This document shows positions 1 through 10,707 of a stretch of DNA of 64,000 bases, one piece after another. Position numbers and translations under genes: made by a program. The notes below the pieces were generated by a model. The model was not told where the DNA came from and searched no databases. It worked only from the letters and a program-made list of their open reading frames with translations. How positions within the stretch are numbered: position 1 is the stretch's first letter; each line of letters begins with the position of its first letter. Origin of the DNA: Mycoemilia scoparia (taxonomy: Eukaryota; Kickxellomycota; Kickxellomycetes; Kickxellales; Kickxellaceae); NCBI GenBank assembly GCA_027575805.1, contig JANBPU010000085.1, forward strand, positions 1 through 64,000, written 5' to 3'.

Positions 1-241
1 TATATATTTAACCCTTCCAGTAACGAGCCATAAAATTGTTTAATACTCATTCATTAATCATATTATCATATCCGTAAATATCTTCACAAGCACACAGTTC
101 TCACCATTACCTTTACATTTGGATGTTTTTTCTTCAACAAATTTTTATTTTGGCATTTTATCAGCCATGCAAAAAGCCAATACAAACTCCTACATAGTTA
201 TCAAAGAATGAATATGACAAAAAAAACCTATCATCATTATT

Positions 242-805
242 CTATGAGGAAAACCAAGGATTCATCCCATCTTCATTGTCATTTTTCATGCGGATAACTC
301 CACTATCAAATGCTGCCGAAAAATCACTAATCACATCCTCACCAAACTCTATGACCTTGCCACCATTTCTACCATCACTGCAAGAAGAAATAGTATTGCC
401 ACAAGCTGAGGTAGGAGGTGATGGTAAAGGGGTTTCAAGATTCCTGCTCAACCAGGCAAGCTGGTCCTTTTCGTTTTGGTTGAAAATGATATATCGAGTC
501 ACTTTGCCTGGTGTTCCATCTTCCCTTTGATAGGTGCATGAAACCTAGACAGGATTCTTAAGTTCAGCCGAATTTCCATTGAGAGTTTTACACAACGATT
601 TAAACTCATGCTGATGGAAAGTGAGTCTGGTGCAAACCCTAAGAGGTCCAGCAATTCTTGGGAAAATAGAACGTAACATTGTAAGTATGAGATTGATGTG
701 TGGATTACTAGTGGCTACCAAGGAGATGATGTGAGAGATGAGCGAAGGAAATTTGTTGAAGAAAACTTTTTGTGGTGATACTGGGAATGGGCAAGTTGGG
801 ATAGT
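242..805 (-). pseudogene. Coding remnant with an in-frame TAG
   Basis: One minus-strand reading frame runs from the repeat border near 805 down to a TAA/TGA-type end at 242, broken only by a TAG at 545-547. Below the TAG the frame continues in register with protein-like composition (RYIIFNQNEKDQLAWL, then a Pro/Ser-rich and acidic stretch). The upstream part reads FFNKFPSLISHIISLVATSN. No family was recognised and no ATG is evident; the 5' side ends in a MITE copy. It could be the 3' end of a decayed gene, or a live gene in which a short intron removes the TAG (a TAG acceptor followed by GTTTCATGC is possible, but no convincing donor was found). Confidence 0.35.
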
Positions 806-928
806 CATATGGATCATATTTTTTGAAGGGTGACTTTTGGTGGCCAACGATTATAGGGACAACCACAGCCAAATAAGTGATCACAATCTATTAGCAAATG
901 GTCACCCTCCAAAAATAACTACCCATAT
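806..928. mobile_element. MITE-like element, copy 1
   Basis: This is a non-coding element of about 123 bp with imperfect terminal inverted repeats. The left end reads CATATGGATCATATTTTTTG then AAGGGTGAC; the right end is its complement, ending in TAACTACCCATAT. The interior (TTTTGGTGGCCAACGATTATA) is the reverse complement of the copy at 5699-5821. It has no coding capacity, so any movement would need a transposase supplied elsewhere (inference). Confidence 0.7.
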
Positions 929-1584
929 TTATACCTATATTCCTGTTACAAATTTTACAATTTTCTTCTGTAAAAATTCAAAAATGAGAGTGTGTGTGTT
1001 TGTGTGTGGCAGATCATAGTTTTTTAACCATAGAAATGCAACAAAAGTTTGTTTGTGTTTTTTTCGAATCCATCACACCCTTAGACAAAGTATTAGTATA
1101 TTTCAACATAGTAAAAAAACATGGTTAATATACAGTTTTTTTGTAAAAATTTAACATAAAGTTATACTTATACCTGAAATGCATCGGCTAATTAACAACC
1201 ATTTTTGTAAAAAAAACTGATTTTATAAAACAAATGATATTATGAGACTTCAGTTAAGGTCAAATTTATAGGAGTAGACAGAAATGGATTGGTTTTAGAC
1301 TTTGGCCCAATATAATGATCACAAGCCATTTAATATTCAGCTCAACATGGTTGCCTGGAACTCCTCATTGTTGTTTATCTTTTTGTGTAAAACTGTTTTT
1401 TATAAAATCTGATAGATAGCCAAACTCCACCGCAACTATTTTAAACTTCCTATTTAAACCATAAAGTATGCCTATACTTAATTTTTTTAAAATACTATAA
1501 GCAATTGATGTAAGCCTTTTCTTTCAGAAGTAATAGTAGCATAATACCATGAAATTGTTATATACCTGATAATGATATTATAGG
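929..1584. other. AT-rich spacer with one repeat block
   Basis: No gene is supported here. The stretch is AT-rich with poly-A/T runs. Around 1255-1372 lies a block (AGAAATGGATTGG, AGACTTTGGCCC, AAGCCATTTAATAT, CTGGAACTCC) related to blocks at 5579-5693 and 56394-56515, which in those places border MITE copies. Confidence 0.6.
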
Positions 1585-1706
1585 CAAATGGGTGATTATC
1601 TTTGAAGGGTGAAAGTTTACTAGCAAAATTGGACATCTATTTGACTGTGATTTCCCCTATAATCAGTGGTCACCAAAATTCACCCTTCATAAATTATTGC
1701 CCATAT
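1585..1706. mobile_element. MITE-like element, copy 2
   Basis: Left end AAATGGGTGATTATCTTTG followed by AAGGGTGAAAG; right end TTCACCCTTCATAAATTATTG then CCCATAT, forming imperfect terminal inverted repeats. The interior (TTTGACTGTGATTTCCCCTATAAT, GTGGTCACCAAAA) matches the copies at 5699 and 16203 in the same orientation. Length is about 122 bp. No coding capacity. Confidence 0.7.
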
Positions 1707-1871
1707 ATTGGAGCGTTTCAGCAGCCTATATGTCACATCCTGATATCGCAACCCGATCTCTATGGTCGCCTGGCTGTCCATACACGAGGGTCATGAGAAG
1801 CGAATGAAAACTCATCCCTTGGTCTCAAGCACGGCATGTGCTATTCCCCGGGCTTGTGAAATAGCGCTCCA

Positions 1872-2047
1872 TTAAAAACCTTTCAAATGGCAAGGAGTTC
1901 TCTGCCAAAAGGGATCCGTCAGATACCCTCACACATTCCCTGCAGATCAGTTTATAAGCTATACGTTTTAGCTGGAGTCTCAGTGATGATTGGCTAGTGT
2001 CCAGGGGCATGTCCTAGTACCACCACCCTTTTAGATGAGAGACTGCC
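1872..2047. repeat. Second dispersed repeat family, copy A
   Basis: A segment of about 175 bp is repeated in the same orientation at 50230-50399. Shared landmarks in order are TTAAAAAC, GTTCTCTGCCAAAAGGGA, CACATTCCCTGCA, GGCTGGAGTCTCAG/GATGATTGGC, and CCTAGTACCACCACCCTTTT. No terminal inverted repeats or coding capacity are visible. It could be a SINE or a MITE remnant. A tRNA B-box-like string GGTTCGATTCC at 2085-2095 lies just outside the shared part. Confidence 0.65.
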
Positions 2048-3770
2048 AAATGTCCCCCCACAGCACCCACAGGGTCTCTGGGCAGGTTCGATTCCTTTCT
2101 TTTGTGTGCAGGAGTTGTAGATTGTCATTTTGGCTTTAAAAGTTGAAAAGTAGCAAAAAGCATTCCCATTAATTGGCGAACAATGCAAAAAAGAACACCC
2201 AGAATAAGTCTCTCATCAATGTGCTGAAGATGATCTCTATTCGTAAATGCGGGCGAAATTTATATACTTTCCCTGTGCCTTCAATAAGGTCTGCTGTGCT
2301 TATGTGAATACGTCTTGTTTATATGTCGACTTGCTTTATGCAAGCCACCTGTTGACATTAGGACGCTTTCTAAAATGGCTGCTTATTAAAATTAAACAAT
2401 GCCTTATATAACCACTAAACATTCGTGTCAATTATGAACAAATTCATGATTGACCGCTTTTATTTGGAGGAGGAGGAAGAGGAGGAGGAGGATTTGATGG
2501 TGGTGGATGGCATCATTACGGAAAATAAAACCCACTATAATAACAGAAGCGTTTCAGAATATTTCAAGCATAGTTTTGCAGATATTGTGTCCTTATAAAC
2601 AACCGTTAGTTAGTAGCACTTGTTACTGCGGTAGCCATCAAAAGCAAGTACCAAAGATCCCGAAAAAGCACCCTAGCCGTATTATATTGTACTGGCGAGG
2701 GGGGTAAATTTAGCAGTTACAAATGGACTTGTTGAAAATCTTGGGGTATATCGAGGCTGTGTGTTTGCGGTGGTATTCAGAATGTTGGAGACAGCCAGTA
2801 CTGCTAAATTATAAATAAAAACAACGCATGTATATACTTGAGCTGTTATCTTGGCGGTGATGAAAAAGGACCGGCGAATTGTGGCGCAGGCCGTCTCTGA
2901 GAGCACCTCTGCCCCACCCGAACCAGGATAATTTTTGTCGTTTGTGCTCGAGTCTGCGCCATTAAACATGCACCAAGCAGCGAGGTGTAGGCATGCCAGC
3001 GACCCTTTGCGCAGAACAAGCACTGCCATGCAGAGCGACCAAGAGCGGTTTTCGCAGGCCACAGCATTTGATATTTGAGAAGGATGCTGCAGCCGCTTTG
3101 ATATAATTCTCTCGTTGAGCAATTTTTGGTCTTTTTTTAATTGAAAATTCGGATTATGTACTGTGCATTGCAGACTATCATAGCACATTATCGAGCCTGG
3201 CTGGTAGAGTACGGTGCAAATATACAATATGCACATTTTCCGTATATGGTTGAGAATATTTATGGCTGTCTTGGGCCTGTCAAAACACAGATAATTGCCT
3301 CATGAGGCACTTTTTTCTCCTGTCAATAGTCGTTCCCAGATGACAATGGAATCATGTGTATGTGGTTTCAGTGAGTCTTTATAGATCAAGCATGGAATAA
3401 GATGCAAGCCCAAATCCTTTAATGGAATCAGAATCTCCTGCCCCGCTGGGATTCTACTCGCCGCAAACACGCTTTCTATTGAATGAGGCGTTTTGGAATT
3501 TTTGGAGGGAGATTATATTTCTAATAAAGAGAAAAGTGGATTACTAGTGGTTTCTTCGATTATGCACTCTGGGGTAACACATCCATGCTCAAAACATTCC
3601 CAAATGTCATGGAGTATATGTCTGTTTTTCTGTCTTCGCTCCAATATTCGGCACACAACACTGCTCCTGCTCCTGCCCCTGCTGTTGCTGTTGCTCCCAT
3701 TGACACTCTCTTTTGCATGTTGAAGCAGAAGCCGCTCATTTCCTCTTGTGGTCTCCAGTTTGGTTAAAAG
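2048..3770. other. Gene-free spacer upstream of tyrosinase 1
   Basis: No gene is supported. Open frames here, including a minus frame at 2682-3236, lack family signatures and convincing splice structure. A purine-rich GGA/GGT tract lies at 2466-2510, and a CTGCTCCTG/CTGTTG microsatellite lies at about 3661-3698 just upstream of the tyrosinase TATA box. Confidence 0.5.
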
Positions 3771-3772
3771 GG

Positions 3773-3779
3773 TATAAAA
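3773..3779 (+). promoter_or_regulatory. TATA box of tyrosinase 1
   Basis: TATAAAA followed by ACCCAGG lies 119 bp before the ATG at 3898. The same arrangement (TATAAA and a leader of about 100 nt) precedes the second tyrosinase and the small secreted protein gene at 47410. Confidence 0.6.
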
Positions 3780-3897
3780 ACCCAGGCTCGCCTCCTGCTC
3801 AAGGGACTGCAGAAAATATTCTCCTATTAATATAATATATCTACTACACCCTCTATAATATTTCAGTGTCTCGCATTGATAATCACACATAGTAACA

Positions 3898-5427
3898 ATG
3901 AAGATTAGTCTAGTAGCCCTTGCCATCGCAGCCATGGGTGCTGTCGCCACTGCTCAGCAGGGAGGATGCCCATCACCACGTGTCCGTAAGGAAATCCGTC
4001 AGCTCACTCCAAAGGAACGCGATAACTACCGCCGTGCCATCTACATTGCCCACAGATCGAACAAGTTCGACATCTTTGCTGAGCTCCACGTCAACAACAC
4101 AGAGCCTGCCCACGGTGTCCCCATGTTCTTCCCCTGGCATCGTCGCCTCTTGTGGGAGTACGAAAAGATTCTTTCCGACGCTGTTGAGGGCGTAACCCTT
4201 CCATTCTGGGATTGGTCTATGGATGCCATCAAGCCAGAAAACTCTCCAGTATTCAGAAACGACTATCTTGGTGGCAATGGCCGTCAATCTGACAATGTTG
4301 TTGCTACCGGGCCCTTCCGCTTCTGGAAGCTTACCTACCCCCACGACCAGCCACCCCACTTCCTCAAGCGTATCTTCACCCCTGGGCCTAATAACATCAC
4401 CCCCTTCTGGTCCACCGAGGCCCTCATCAGCTTCATCAAGGCAAAGGACAACTACGCCGACCTGCACGACACCATCGAAGATGGTCCCCACGCTACTGTC
4501 CACATTGGTATTGGTGGTGATATGGTTGAGATGTACTCGCCCAATGATCCTTTCTTCTTCCTTCACCACGCTATGGTTGACAGAATCTGGGCTCTCTGGC
4601 AGAATGACAGATCTAGCAACTTCTACCAATACAACGGTGTCGACAAGTTCAACAACAACCGCAAGGTCCAAGCATCAGACATCCTCCCAACTCTTCCCAG
4701 CAAGGCCCAGCTCCCCGTCAGCGACTTCTTTGACACCAAGAGCGCCGGCCTTTGCTACGTGTACGAAGATAACCCAACCTGGACCCAGGCAGTCAAGGCC
4801 TTGGACCAAAGAAATAAGAGTAAAAATAACCTCAGCCGTCGTGCTCCCGCTGGTAACTTTGTTTCAAGCGTCATCGATTTCCTCTTCGGTTCTCGTGGTG
4901 ATGACAAGAAGCAGCCTCCTGCCGATCCCGTCAAGTTTGAAGAATCTCGCAAGGCTGCTGCTCAGCAGGCTGCCAAGGATCTTGGCTACGAGGGTCTTGA
5001 TATTAGCAAGATTCCCAAGGAAGAGACTAAGCTTAAAGAGCCCATGAAGAACCCTGACTCCTGGAACAAGATGAACAACCTTGACCCCAAGAAGGTCGAA
5101 GAGATTCATGCTGCTGGTAACAAGATCATCGAAGATTTGAACAACGATCCTAACTATATTCCCGTCGCTGCCCTGTATAATGCTGCCGTTTCTCAGGGTG
5201 TTGTTGATAAGCCTGGTCCCGCTCCAACTGAGGTCCCACCCACTCCCGAAACAAAGCCCACTGAAAACCCTCAGCCATCTATTCCACCTAGCCAGAGCCC
5301 AAGCCCCGCTGCTACTCCTGCACCAAAGCCTACCCCAGCCAAAACTGGCGGAAACGTTGCTACCTTCACAAACACTGTAACTAAGGACGGCGTTCCATCA
5401 CCAGTCGTTGTTGTTGTCCACTACTAA
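3898..5427 (+). CDS. Secreted tyrosinase 1 (intronless)
   Basis: This is a 509-residue type-3 copper oxidase of the fungal tyrosinase family, which o-hydroxylates monophenols and oxidises catechols to quinones (melanin and cross-linking chemistry). A signal peptide (about residues 1-19) implies secretion. The CuA site is H64, H72 and H81 in HGVPMFFPWHR. The CuB site is H198 and H202 (HATVH), then H224 in DPFFFLHHAMVD. The catalytic domain ends near residue 300. A linker follows, then a Pro/Ser/Thr-rich tail (about 440-480) and a short Val-rich terminus ending VVVVVHY. No caddie-like or extra domain was recognised. The ATG has a TATA box about 120 bp upstream. The protein is clearly paralogous to the one at 10708, but the tails differ. 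Confidence 0.93.
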   Translation: MKISLVALAIAAMGAVATAQQGGCPSPRVRKEIRQLTPKERDNYRRAIYIAHRSNKFDIFAELHVNNTEPAHGVPMFFPWHRRLLWEYEKILSDAVEGVTLPFWDWSMDAIKPENSPVFRNDYLGGNGRQSDNVVATGPFRFWKLTYPHDQPPHFLKRIFTPGPNNITPFWSTEALISFIKAKDNYADLHDTIEDGPHATVHIGIGGDMVEMYSPNDPFFFLHHAMVDRIWALWQNDRSSNFYQYNGVDKFNNNRKVQASDILPTLPSKAQLPVSDFFDTKSAGLCYVYEDNPTWTQAVKALDQRNKSKNNLSRRAPAGNFVSSVIDFLFGSRGDDKKQPPADPVKFEESRKAAAQQAAKDLGYEGLDISKIPKEETKLKEPMKNPDSWNKMNNLDPKKVEEIHAAGNKIIEDLNNDPNYIPVAALYNAAVSQGVVDKPGPAPTEVPPTPETKPTENPQPSIPPSQSPSPAATPAPKPTPAKTGGNVATFTNTVTKDGVPSPVVVVVHY

Positions 5428-5578
5428 TTTTGAAATTTCGTTTTATCTGCTTCTTTAATTTTGTTTACAGTTTTCTTCAAGTAATATTTCTTTACTTTAA
5501 TTGATAACATAAGTGCGTTTTAACAATCATATATAATCCAATCCCATTTCGTTAAATTTACAAAATGCAAATTTTTCA

Positions 5579-5693
5579 CTAGTGATCAAATCAATGTTGG
5601 ACAGAGATGGATCCTCTCAGACTTTGGCGCAAACATCATCAGCCATTTGATATGCAACTCCTGGGAACCCATTTTGACTGAAGCCTTGTGGAA
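5579..5693. repeat. Repeat block bordering a MITE
   Basis: Contains AGTGATCAAATC, GAGATGGATCC, AGACTTTGGCGC, AGCCATTTGATATGCAACTCC and CTTGTGG in order. Related strings recur at 56394-56515 (again next to a MITE) and about 1255-1372. This suggests a larger composite element or a preferred insertion context. The rest of 5428-6119 holds no gene. Confidence 0.5.
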
Positions 5694-5698
5694 TATAT

Positions 5699-5821
5699 AT
5701 ATGAGTTATTATTTTTGAAGGGTGACCATTTACTAACAGATGGTGATCACCAATTTGGCTGTGGTTGCCCGTATAATCGGTGGCCACCAAAAGTCACCCT
5801 TCAAAAATTATGATCCATATG
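5699..5821. mobile_element. MITE-like element, copy 3 (best preserved)
   Basis: The terminal inverted repeats share a perfect 16-nt core, ATTTTTGAAGGGTGAC at the left and its complement at the right, within a longer imperfect repeat reaching CCATAT. The interior includes TTTACTAACAGATGGTGATCACC, TTTGGCTGTGGTTGCCC and GTATAATCGGTGGCCACC. Length is about 123 bp, non-coding. No clear target-site duplication could be assigned by eye. Confidence 0.75.
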
Positions 5822-6119
5822 ACCAAATGAATCAAAGTAGATGTATTTTCAAATTGTGTTCCACAAAGTATACTGATAATAAAACCAATTTAATTTATTT
5901 ACTATCAAAAAGTGGTTTGAAAATCGGCAACTCCAAATTCCAAAATATCTATGCCATTCCACGCATACAAAAAGAATCTACCCTTGATTAAAAGGGTGTG
6001 ATTAGTCCTAATCAATTTTCATGAATAAAGAAAATTGCAGCTGGTTGTAAAGGAAAAAATACATTCCTTTTCTTTAATTTGCTACTATTGTCGTTATTGT
6101 TGCCGCAAAAATTCAGAAA

Positions 6120-8799
6120 ATGTCCGACGATTACAACGCTGTACCACCCCCAGATTCTATGAAATCTAATTCGGCAGTCAATTTCAACGATGCCCTGTCA
6201 AAAGCAAGAGCAATTGCCGCAAAATTAGGCGCCCAAACAGGAGGAGTCACAGTCCCACCAAAAACTGAACGTAAGTACTAAATCAACACATGAATGACTA
6301 CAAACATACACCGGGCAAGATTTAAAACATGGTAGATTTGACATACATAATAGCCACCACAGACACGACGGGCAGACAGGGTGTAAAGCGCAGTTTGGAG
6401 GAAAACGCGCATGAAGAAAAGAAAAGATTTGATAGCCAAGATTCATATGGAGGTGATGGCTACCAGCGCGATTCAAAAAGGCATACCGGAGACAGCGGTC
6501 GTTATAGACACGGTGTCGGCCACGATAGCCGCCCATATGGATCGCCCTCTCATGGATATGGAGACCAAAATCAGGATAAGGTTGAAATGCGCATCCCAGC
6601 GTCCCTTGTTGGTCTATTCATAGGAAGATCTGGTGAGCACCTAAAGCAGCTACAGAGGACATATTCGGTTCGTATACAGGTCATTCAAGACGTTCCTCCT
6701 TCAGAACCAGATCGCCCTGTCACGATCGAGGGCAACGCGGGTGATGTAGAAAGTGCTAAGCAGGCAGTTCTTGAATTTGTTTCATCAAACATGTCTAATC
6801 AGCGCGAACCAAGTCGTGGTAGTAGTAGCGGTGGTGGTGGTGGTGGTGGCATGGGCGGCGGTTCCGGATACCAGAGCCACCATGGATCCACTACAGCGCT
6901 TTCATCTGCGGGTGAAGCCTACGAGAAATTGTCCATGCAGATTCCCAATTCCAAGGTTGGGTTGATCATTGGAAGACGAGGTGATAACATCAGAATTCTT
7001 CAGACAATGAGCGGGGCTAAAATCAACATAACCCCAGACCATTCATACGACCCCAACTCGCCAAATAGACCGGTTGACATTGTTGGTACGCGTGAGACAG
7101 TCCAGAAGGCTGAAGCCCTCATTAAAGAGGTCATCGACACTGAGACATTCCCTCCTAAAAGTACAGAACAATACCAGGCAAATACAGGCTACGGTGGGCC
7201 AAGGCCTCCACAACAATATGGTGGACAACAGAGATCTGGAGGCCAAACCGAAACCATGGAAATTCCTCAAACTGCAGTCGGATTTATTATTGGCAGAGGT
7301 AAGAGGTCTATTCTATATTTTCACTTATATATACGCATGCACGCTACCAAACCATACCGATCAATTTGTAATGGCCTCTAGGAGGAGAAACGATTAGGCA
7401 GATCAAGGCTGAGTCCAGGTGCTCAATTCATATCAACCAGGATTTGCCGCCTGGCGAACCCCGTGTCGTCAACATCACAGGCGCTCCCGAAGGAATAGCC
7501 CATGCAAAGGGCATGATTGAAGCCAAGCTTTCCGAAGCAAGTGTAACTATAAAATTCATATTATCATCATATGCAATATGCTATGGCCTCTGTATGCCCT
7601 TTCCTTTGTCCACACCAAATGAACCATTACACATGGCCATTCCTTTCTGCTGCTGGGATCATGTGGCCAGAGCTTTAAGCGCCCAAAATGACCGGTCAAG
7701 GTATTTTCGGAGCCATGCCCACAAGGCAGATGGTCGTGTACTGAGCCCTCCACTTACTTAAACGTGCTATACTTATCATACATGCTTTCTTGAATTTATT
7801 CATATATATGCTATTCTATGCTATGCCAATGCTGTGTTATTACCCCGAATTCCGTACTATGATGATGTTTGCTCTATATGCCTGATCAATATTGCTGTAT
7901 ATTAATGCGATGCTTAACTTGAAATGCTGTGGAAACCATGCTTGCTTGTGTTTGTCACTAAATAGCACAATTCAAATAGTGTTGGTGGTGGTGGCGGCGG
8001 CGGCGGCAGAGGTGGCTATGGCGGGTCGCGCGGATACAACCAGGGAAGCGGCTATGGCACTCCTCGATCCGGCGCTGGCCCTACATCACCAATGGGCTCG
8101 GCTCAAGGCGGATACACTGGTACTCCTGGCGGGTCCTACGATCCATACCAGGCCGCATATGGTGCGTATGCCCAACAGAGCTATGGTATGTGTAGATCTG
8201 CACTTTTCCACATGAACATCAGCAATGTTATTTTTTTACTTCGACTAAATCTGTTCTTTTAATCATGTCAAATAGGCTACCCATATCCTGGCCAGGGCCA
8301 AAATCCCACTGATCCAAACTCTGCTGCTTCTACAGAGCAGGCTTGGGCTGCCTACTATGCACAGATGGGCTATCCAGGCTACTCGGCTGCAACAACAACA
8401 GCAGCAGCAGGACAAGCACCAGCTGCAACTGGAACTCAGGAAGCGGGGCAGGGGGCAAAAGTTGACAAGAATGATGCTGATCCCAAGCCAGCAGATATCA
8501 GCGACAAGAACCAAGACTCGACAAACGGCGGCGGCGCGGCAACCACTGGTGCCCAGCAACAATCTTCAGGACAGTGGACCAACAAGCAGGCCGCCGAGTA
8601 TTATGCTTACTATGCAACTACAAACCCGGAGTATGCCCAATATGCCCAGTACTACCAGCAGCTTGCCGCCACTGATCCCGATGGTGTTGTGAGCACCGGT
8701 GGTGGACAGGAGGCATCATCTTCGTCTTCTACTGGTGCTGATGCTCAACAGGCAAGCACCGAATCTGCCGACAAGCCAGCCAAAAAAGAAGAGAACTGA
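6120..8799 (+). CDS. Three-KH FUBP/KSRP-like RNA-binding protein
   Basis: Five exons (6120-6270, 6363-7298, 7382-7542, 7966-8185, 8276-8799) give 663 residues. The protein is likely nuclear and binds single-stranded RNA or DNA in transcription, splicing or decay control. Three KH domains carry the GxxG loop: GLFIGRSGEHLKQLQ, GLIIGRRGDNIRILQ, and GFIIGRGGETIRQIK (the last created by splicing across intron 2). Gly-rich linkers follow KH1 and KH3. The C-terminus holds AWAAYYAQMGYPGY and repeated YAQYAQYYQQ tyrosine motifs, the hallmark of the FUBP/KSRP C-terminal region. Introns 1, 2 and 4 have clean GTAAG/GTATG donors. Intron 3 (423 nt) uses a weaker donor, either GTAACT or the overlapping GTGTAA, and was placed by reading frame. 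The gene lies between the two tyrosinases with no evident functional link. Confidence 0.88.
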
Positions 8800-9245
8800 T
8801 GCATAAGAATGTCTTCTCGTTGTCGACTTCCATGTGGTACTCTCTGTGTCTGAGAGCTCTCTGACCTTTAGTGTAGGTACAGCACAATACAGTATATATT
8901 TTTTACTTACTTATGTATTACAATCACACATCCATCTTGATTGTCTAGAGCTGTGTACATTAACAGTTTTCGACTGGCATAGTTCTATGTTTTTAATTAT
9001 TATTGTTTACTTTGGGTTGTTGTTTATTATACACTCATATTATACTCAGAACTGGTAATTGACTGAAGGAATGAATTTTGTTGAGTTGGTGAACGGGCTA
9101 AGCAATGGTAGCAATTTTTTCCACCATACACCCAAAACCAGATTTCTTGTATGTTCTAGCGAGTACTGGCCCATGGCCTGTCTGCCAGGGATTTCAGCAA
9201 AAATTTTCATCCTGTGTGCTGCTATCTGCTGCAGTTTTCTAGAGC

Positions 9246-9253
9246 TATAAAAG
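9246..9253 (+). promoter_or_regulatory. TATA-like box without a downstream ORF
   Basis: CTATAAAAGACCCAGC resembles the TATA context of tyrosinase 1 (GTATAAAAACCCAGG). No substantial reading frame follows, but splice-like signals do (see the next entry). Confidence 0.4.
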
Positions 9254-9274
9254 ACCCAGCTTCCTTGGTCTCAG

Positions 9275-9950
9275 ATGTGTTAAACTACATCTTGAAAATT
9301 CTCTCCTTTTTATTTTTCTAAGCTCTCGTCGATGTCTCTCTAAATTGGTAAGTCTTCTACTCTACCAATCTGCCTCCCTCCGCATTCAAAAAGTTCCTTG
9401 GTTGTGTGTGTATGATGTTACATATTTTTCTTCTATCCCCGTCATATCGACCATGGTGATACCGTTTCATTTCATCCATTCGCTGTGGATGTTTATATAC
9501 TTGCCAGTATTATTTTGACTGACCCTCTTCTACTCCCAAGAAACTACCGTGTCTTGGCATTCTGTTTACCATTGATGTGTGTGCCTTCTGATTTACTAAC
9601 GTTTTCATATTTTGAATATGCAGCATGAGCATGTATTGCTTGTCACAAGACACTCGGTGATCGAAAAATTGGTGGTTTTTTGAACCCAAAAACGCCCATT
9701 TTTACTCCTACTCACTCAAGCAGCGTACAAGGTATGTATTTTGGGGACATCATTTTCTACCTCCAAGTAGGTCCCTGCCTCCTTCTCACAAAAATGATGA
9801 ATTTTATTCTTTAATTCGCAGTTTCCACTATAGAATGCATTGTCATTCAGTGATGGCCAAACAAGTTTCCTTCCTTAGAAGTCTGATCTTTTCCAGTACA
9901 CGCAGAGTCATCTGTTACCAAATTGCATAGAGTTTGCATTTAACACCCCC
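9275..9950 (+). ncRNA. Candidate spliced non-coding transcript
   Basis: Downstream of a TATA-like box, splice-grade signals occur in a plausible order. The donor G/GTAAGTCTTC is at 9351, with an acceptor TATGCAG at about 9623. A second donor, AAG/GTATGT, is at about 9731, with an acceptor TTCGCAG at about 9822. The resulting exons (about 9275-9350, 9624-9730, 9823 onwards) contain stops in all frames; the only ATG in exon 1 opens a three-codon frame. End points are estimates. It could be a long non-coding RNA, an snoRNA host, a decayed gene or chance. The spacer up to 10600 holds nothing else recognisable. Confidence 0.3.
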
Positions 9951-10601
9951 AATATGTTATACTGCTATTTAGGTGCTCTCTCACTCACTACGCTCCGTGA
10001 CATCTCTAATATCCTATATTTAAGCACTTTTGTTGAACCCTTTGACTTTGAGTTTCAATTCACAATGAGACCAACGCATCGTTCGGATACACACATTGGA
10101 CAGCATATCCTCTCCCATTCTATCAATTCATACAATTACTTTGCATTTTTGAAAATTCTGCACTAAATCATTTCTGTATTTTTATCACATAAAATACATT
10201 CTCAACAAAAATATACAATGTCGAAACCAGTTATTTCTTTGGCATCAAAAGCCATATATTTTTATTCCCGATTTAAAGTGCCATATATACTTTATCAATT
10301 TCAGTGTAAAATAGTGAATTATTCTGCTTTTTTAAAATTAGTTCTGTGTGAGCAATTTATACGCAAAAATAAATAACTCGTTTTTAATGCCATGGCAATT
10401 ACACACTAGGATATGCAACTCCATGTCAAATATTGATAAATTGTAACTAATCAGGTGACATTGTGCCTGAGGTTGTGTGTTCCTGGCATTCATACATCTA
10501 ACTATTGACCAGATTTCTGTTATCTGTGTTGTTGGCAACGCAATTTCTGACTATAGCTACTTTTTGTTGCAATCTGAGGACAGGTGCCAGGATTTGAAAT
10601 G

Positions 10602-10609
10602 TATAAATA
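10602..10609 (+). promoter_or_regulatory. TATA box of tyrosinase 2
   Basis: TATAAATA lies about 105 bp before the ATG at 10708. Confidence 0.55.
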
Positions 10610-10707
10610 CAGAAAAAGATTCGGTGCTACATCAATAAGTTTAAGCACCTTTCTCTATAGCAATTCAACTCGTACCACTCGACCGCATACGGACTACTAG
10701 CTTGAGC

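Noticed and set aside
2085..2095. tRNA B-box-like GGTTCGATTCC
   Set aside because: No foldable cloverleaf or matching A box at proper distance, and absent from the related repeat copy at 50230.
2682..3236. 184-codon open frame on the minus strand upstream of tyrosinase 1
   Set aside because: No domain, no coding-like composition or splice partner; low-information stretches typical of chance frames.
3973..4671. 232-codon antisense frame inside tyrosinase 1
   Set aside because: Mirror of the biased codons of a strong sense gene; Val/Glu-rich nonsense composition.
9788..9892. Box C/D snoRNA candidate (ATGATGA at 9796, GTGATGG inside, CTGA at about 9883)
   Set aside because: Terminal stem is weak and the candidate would span a proposed splice acceptor at 9822; kept only as a hint for the non-coding transcript.
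10702..10707. Start of tyrosinase 2 at TTG (two codons before the ATG)
   Set aside because: Non-ATG initiation is not needed; ATG at 10708 directly precedes the signal peptide. The same reasoning moves RRP6 to 17645 and ceramide synthase to 49700.
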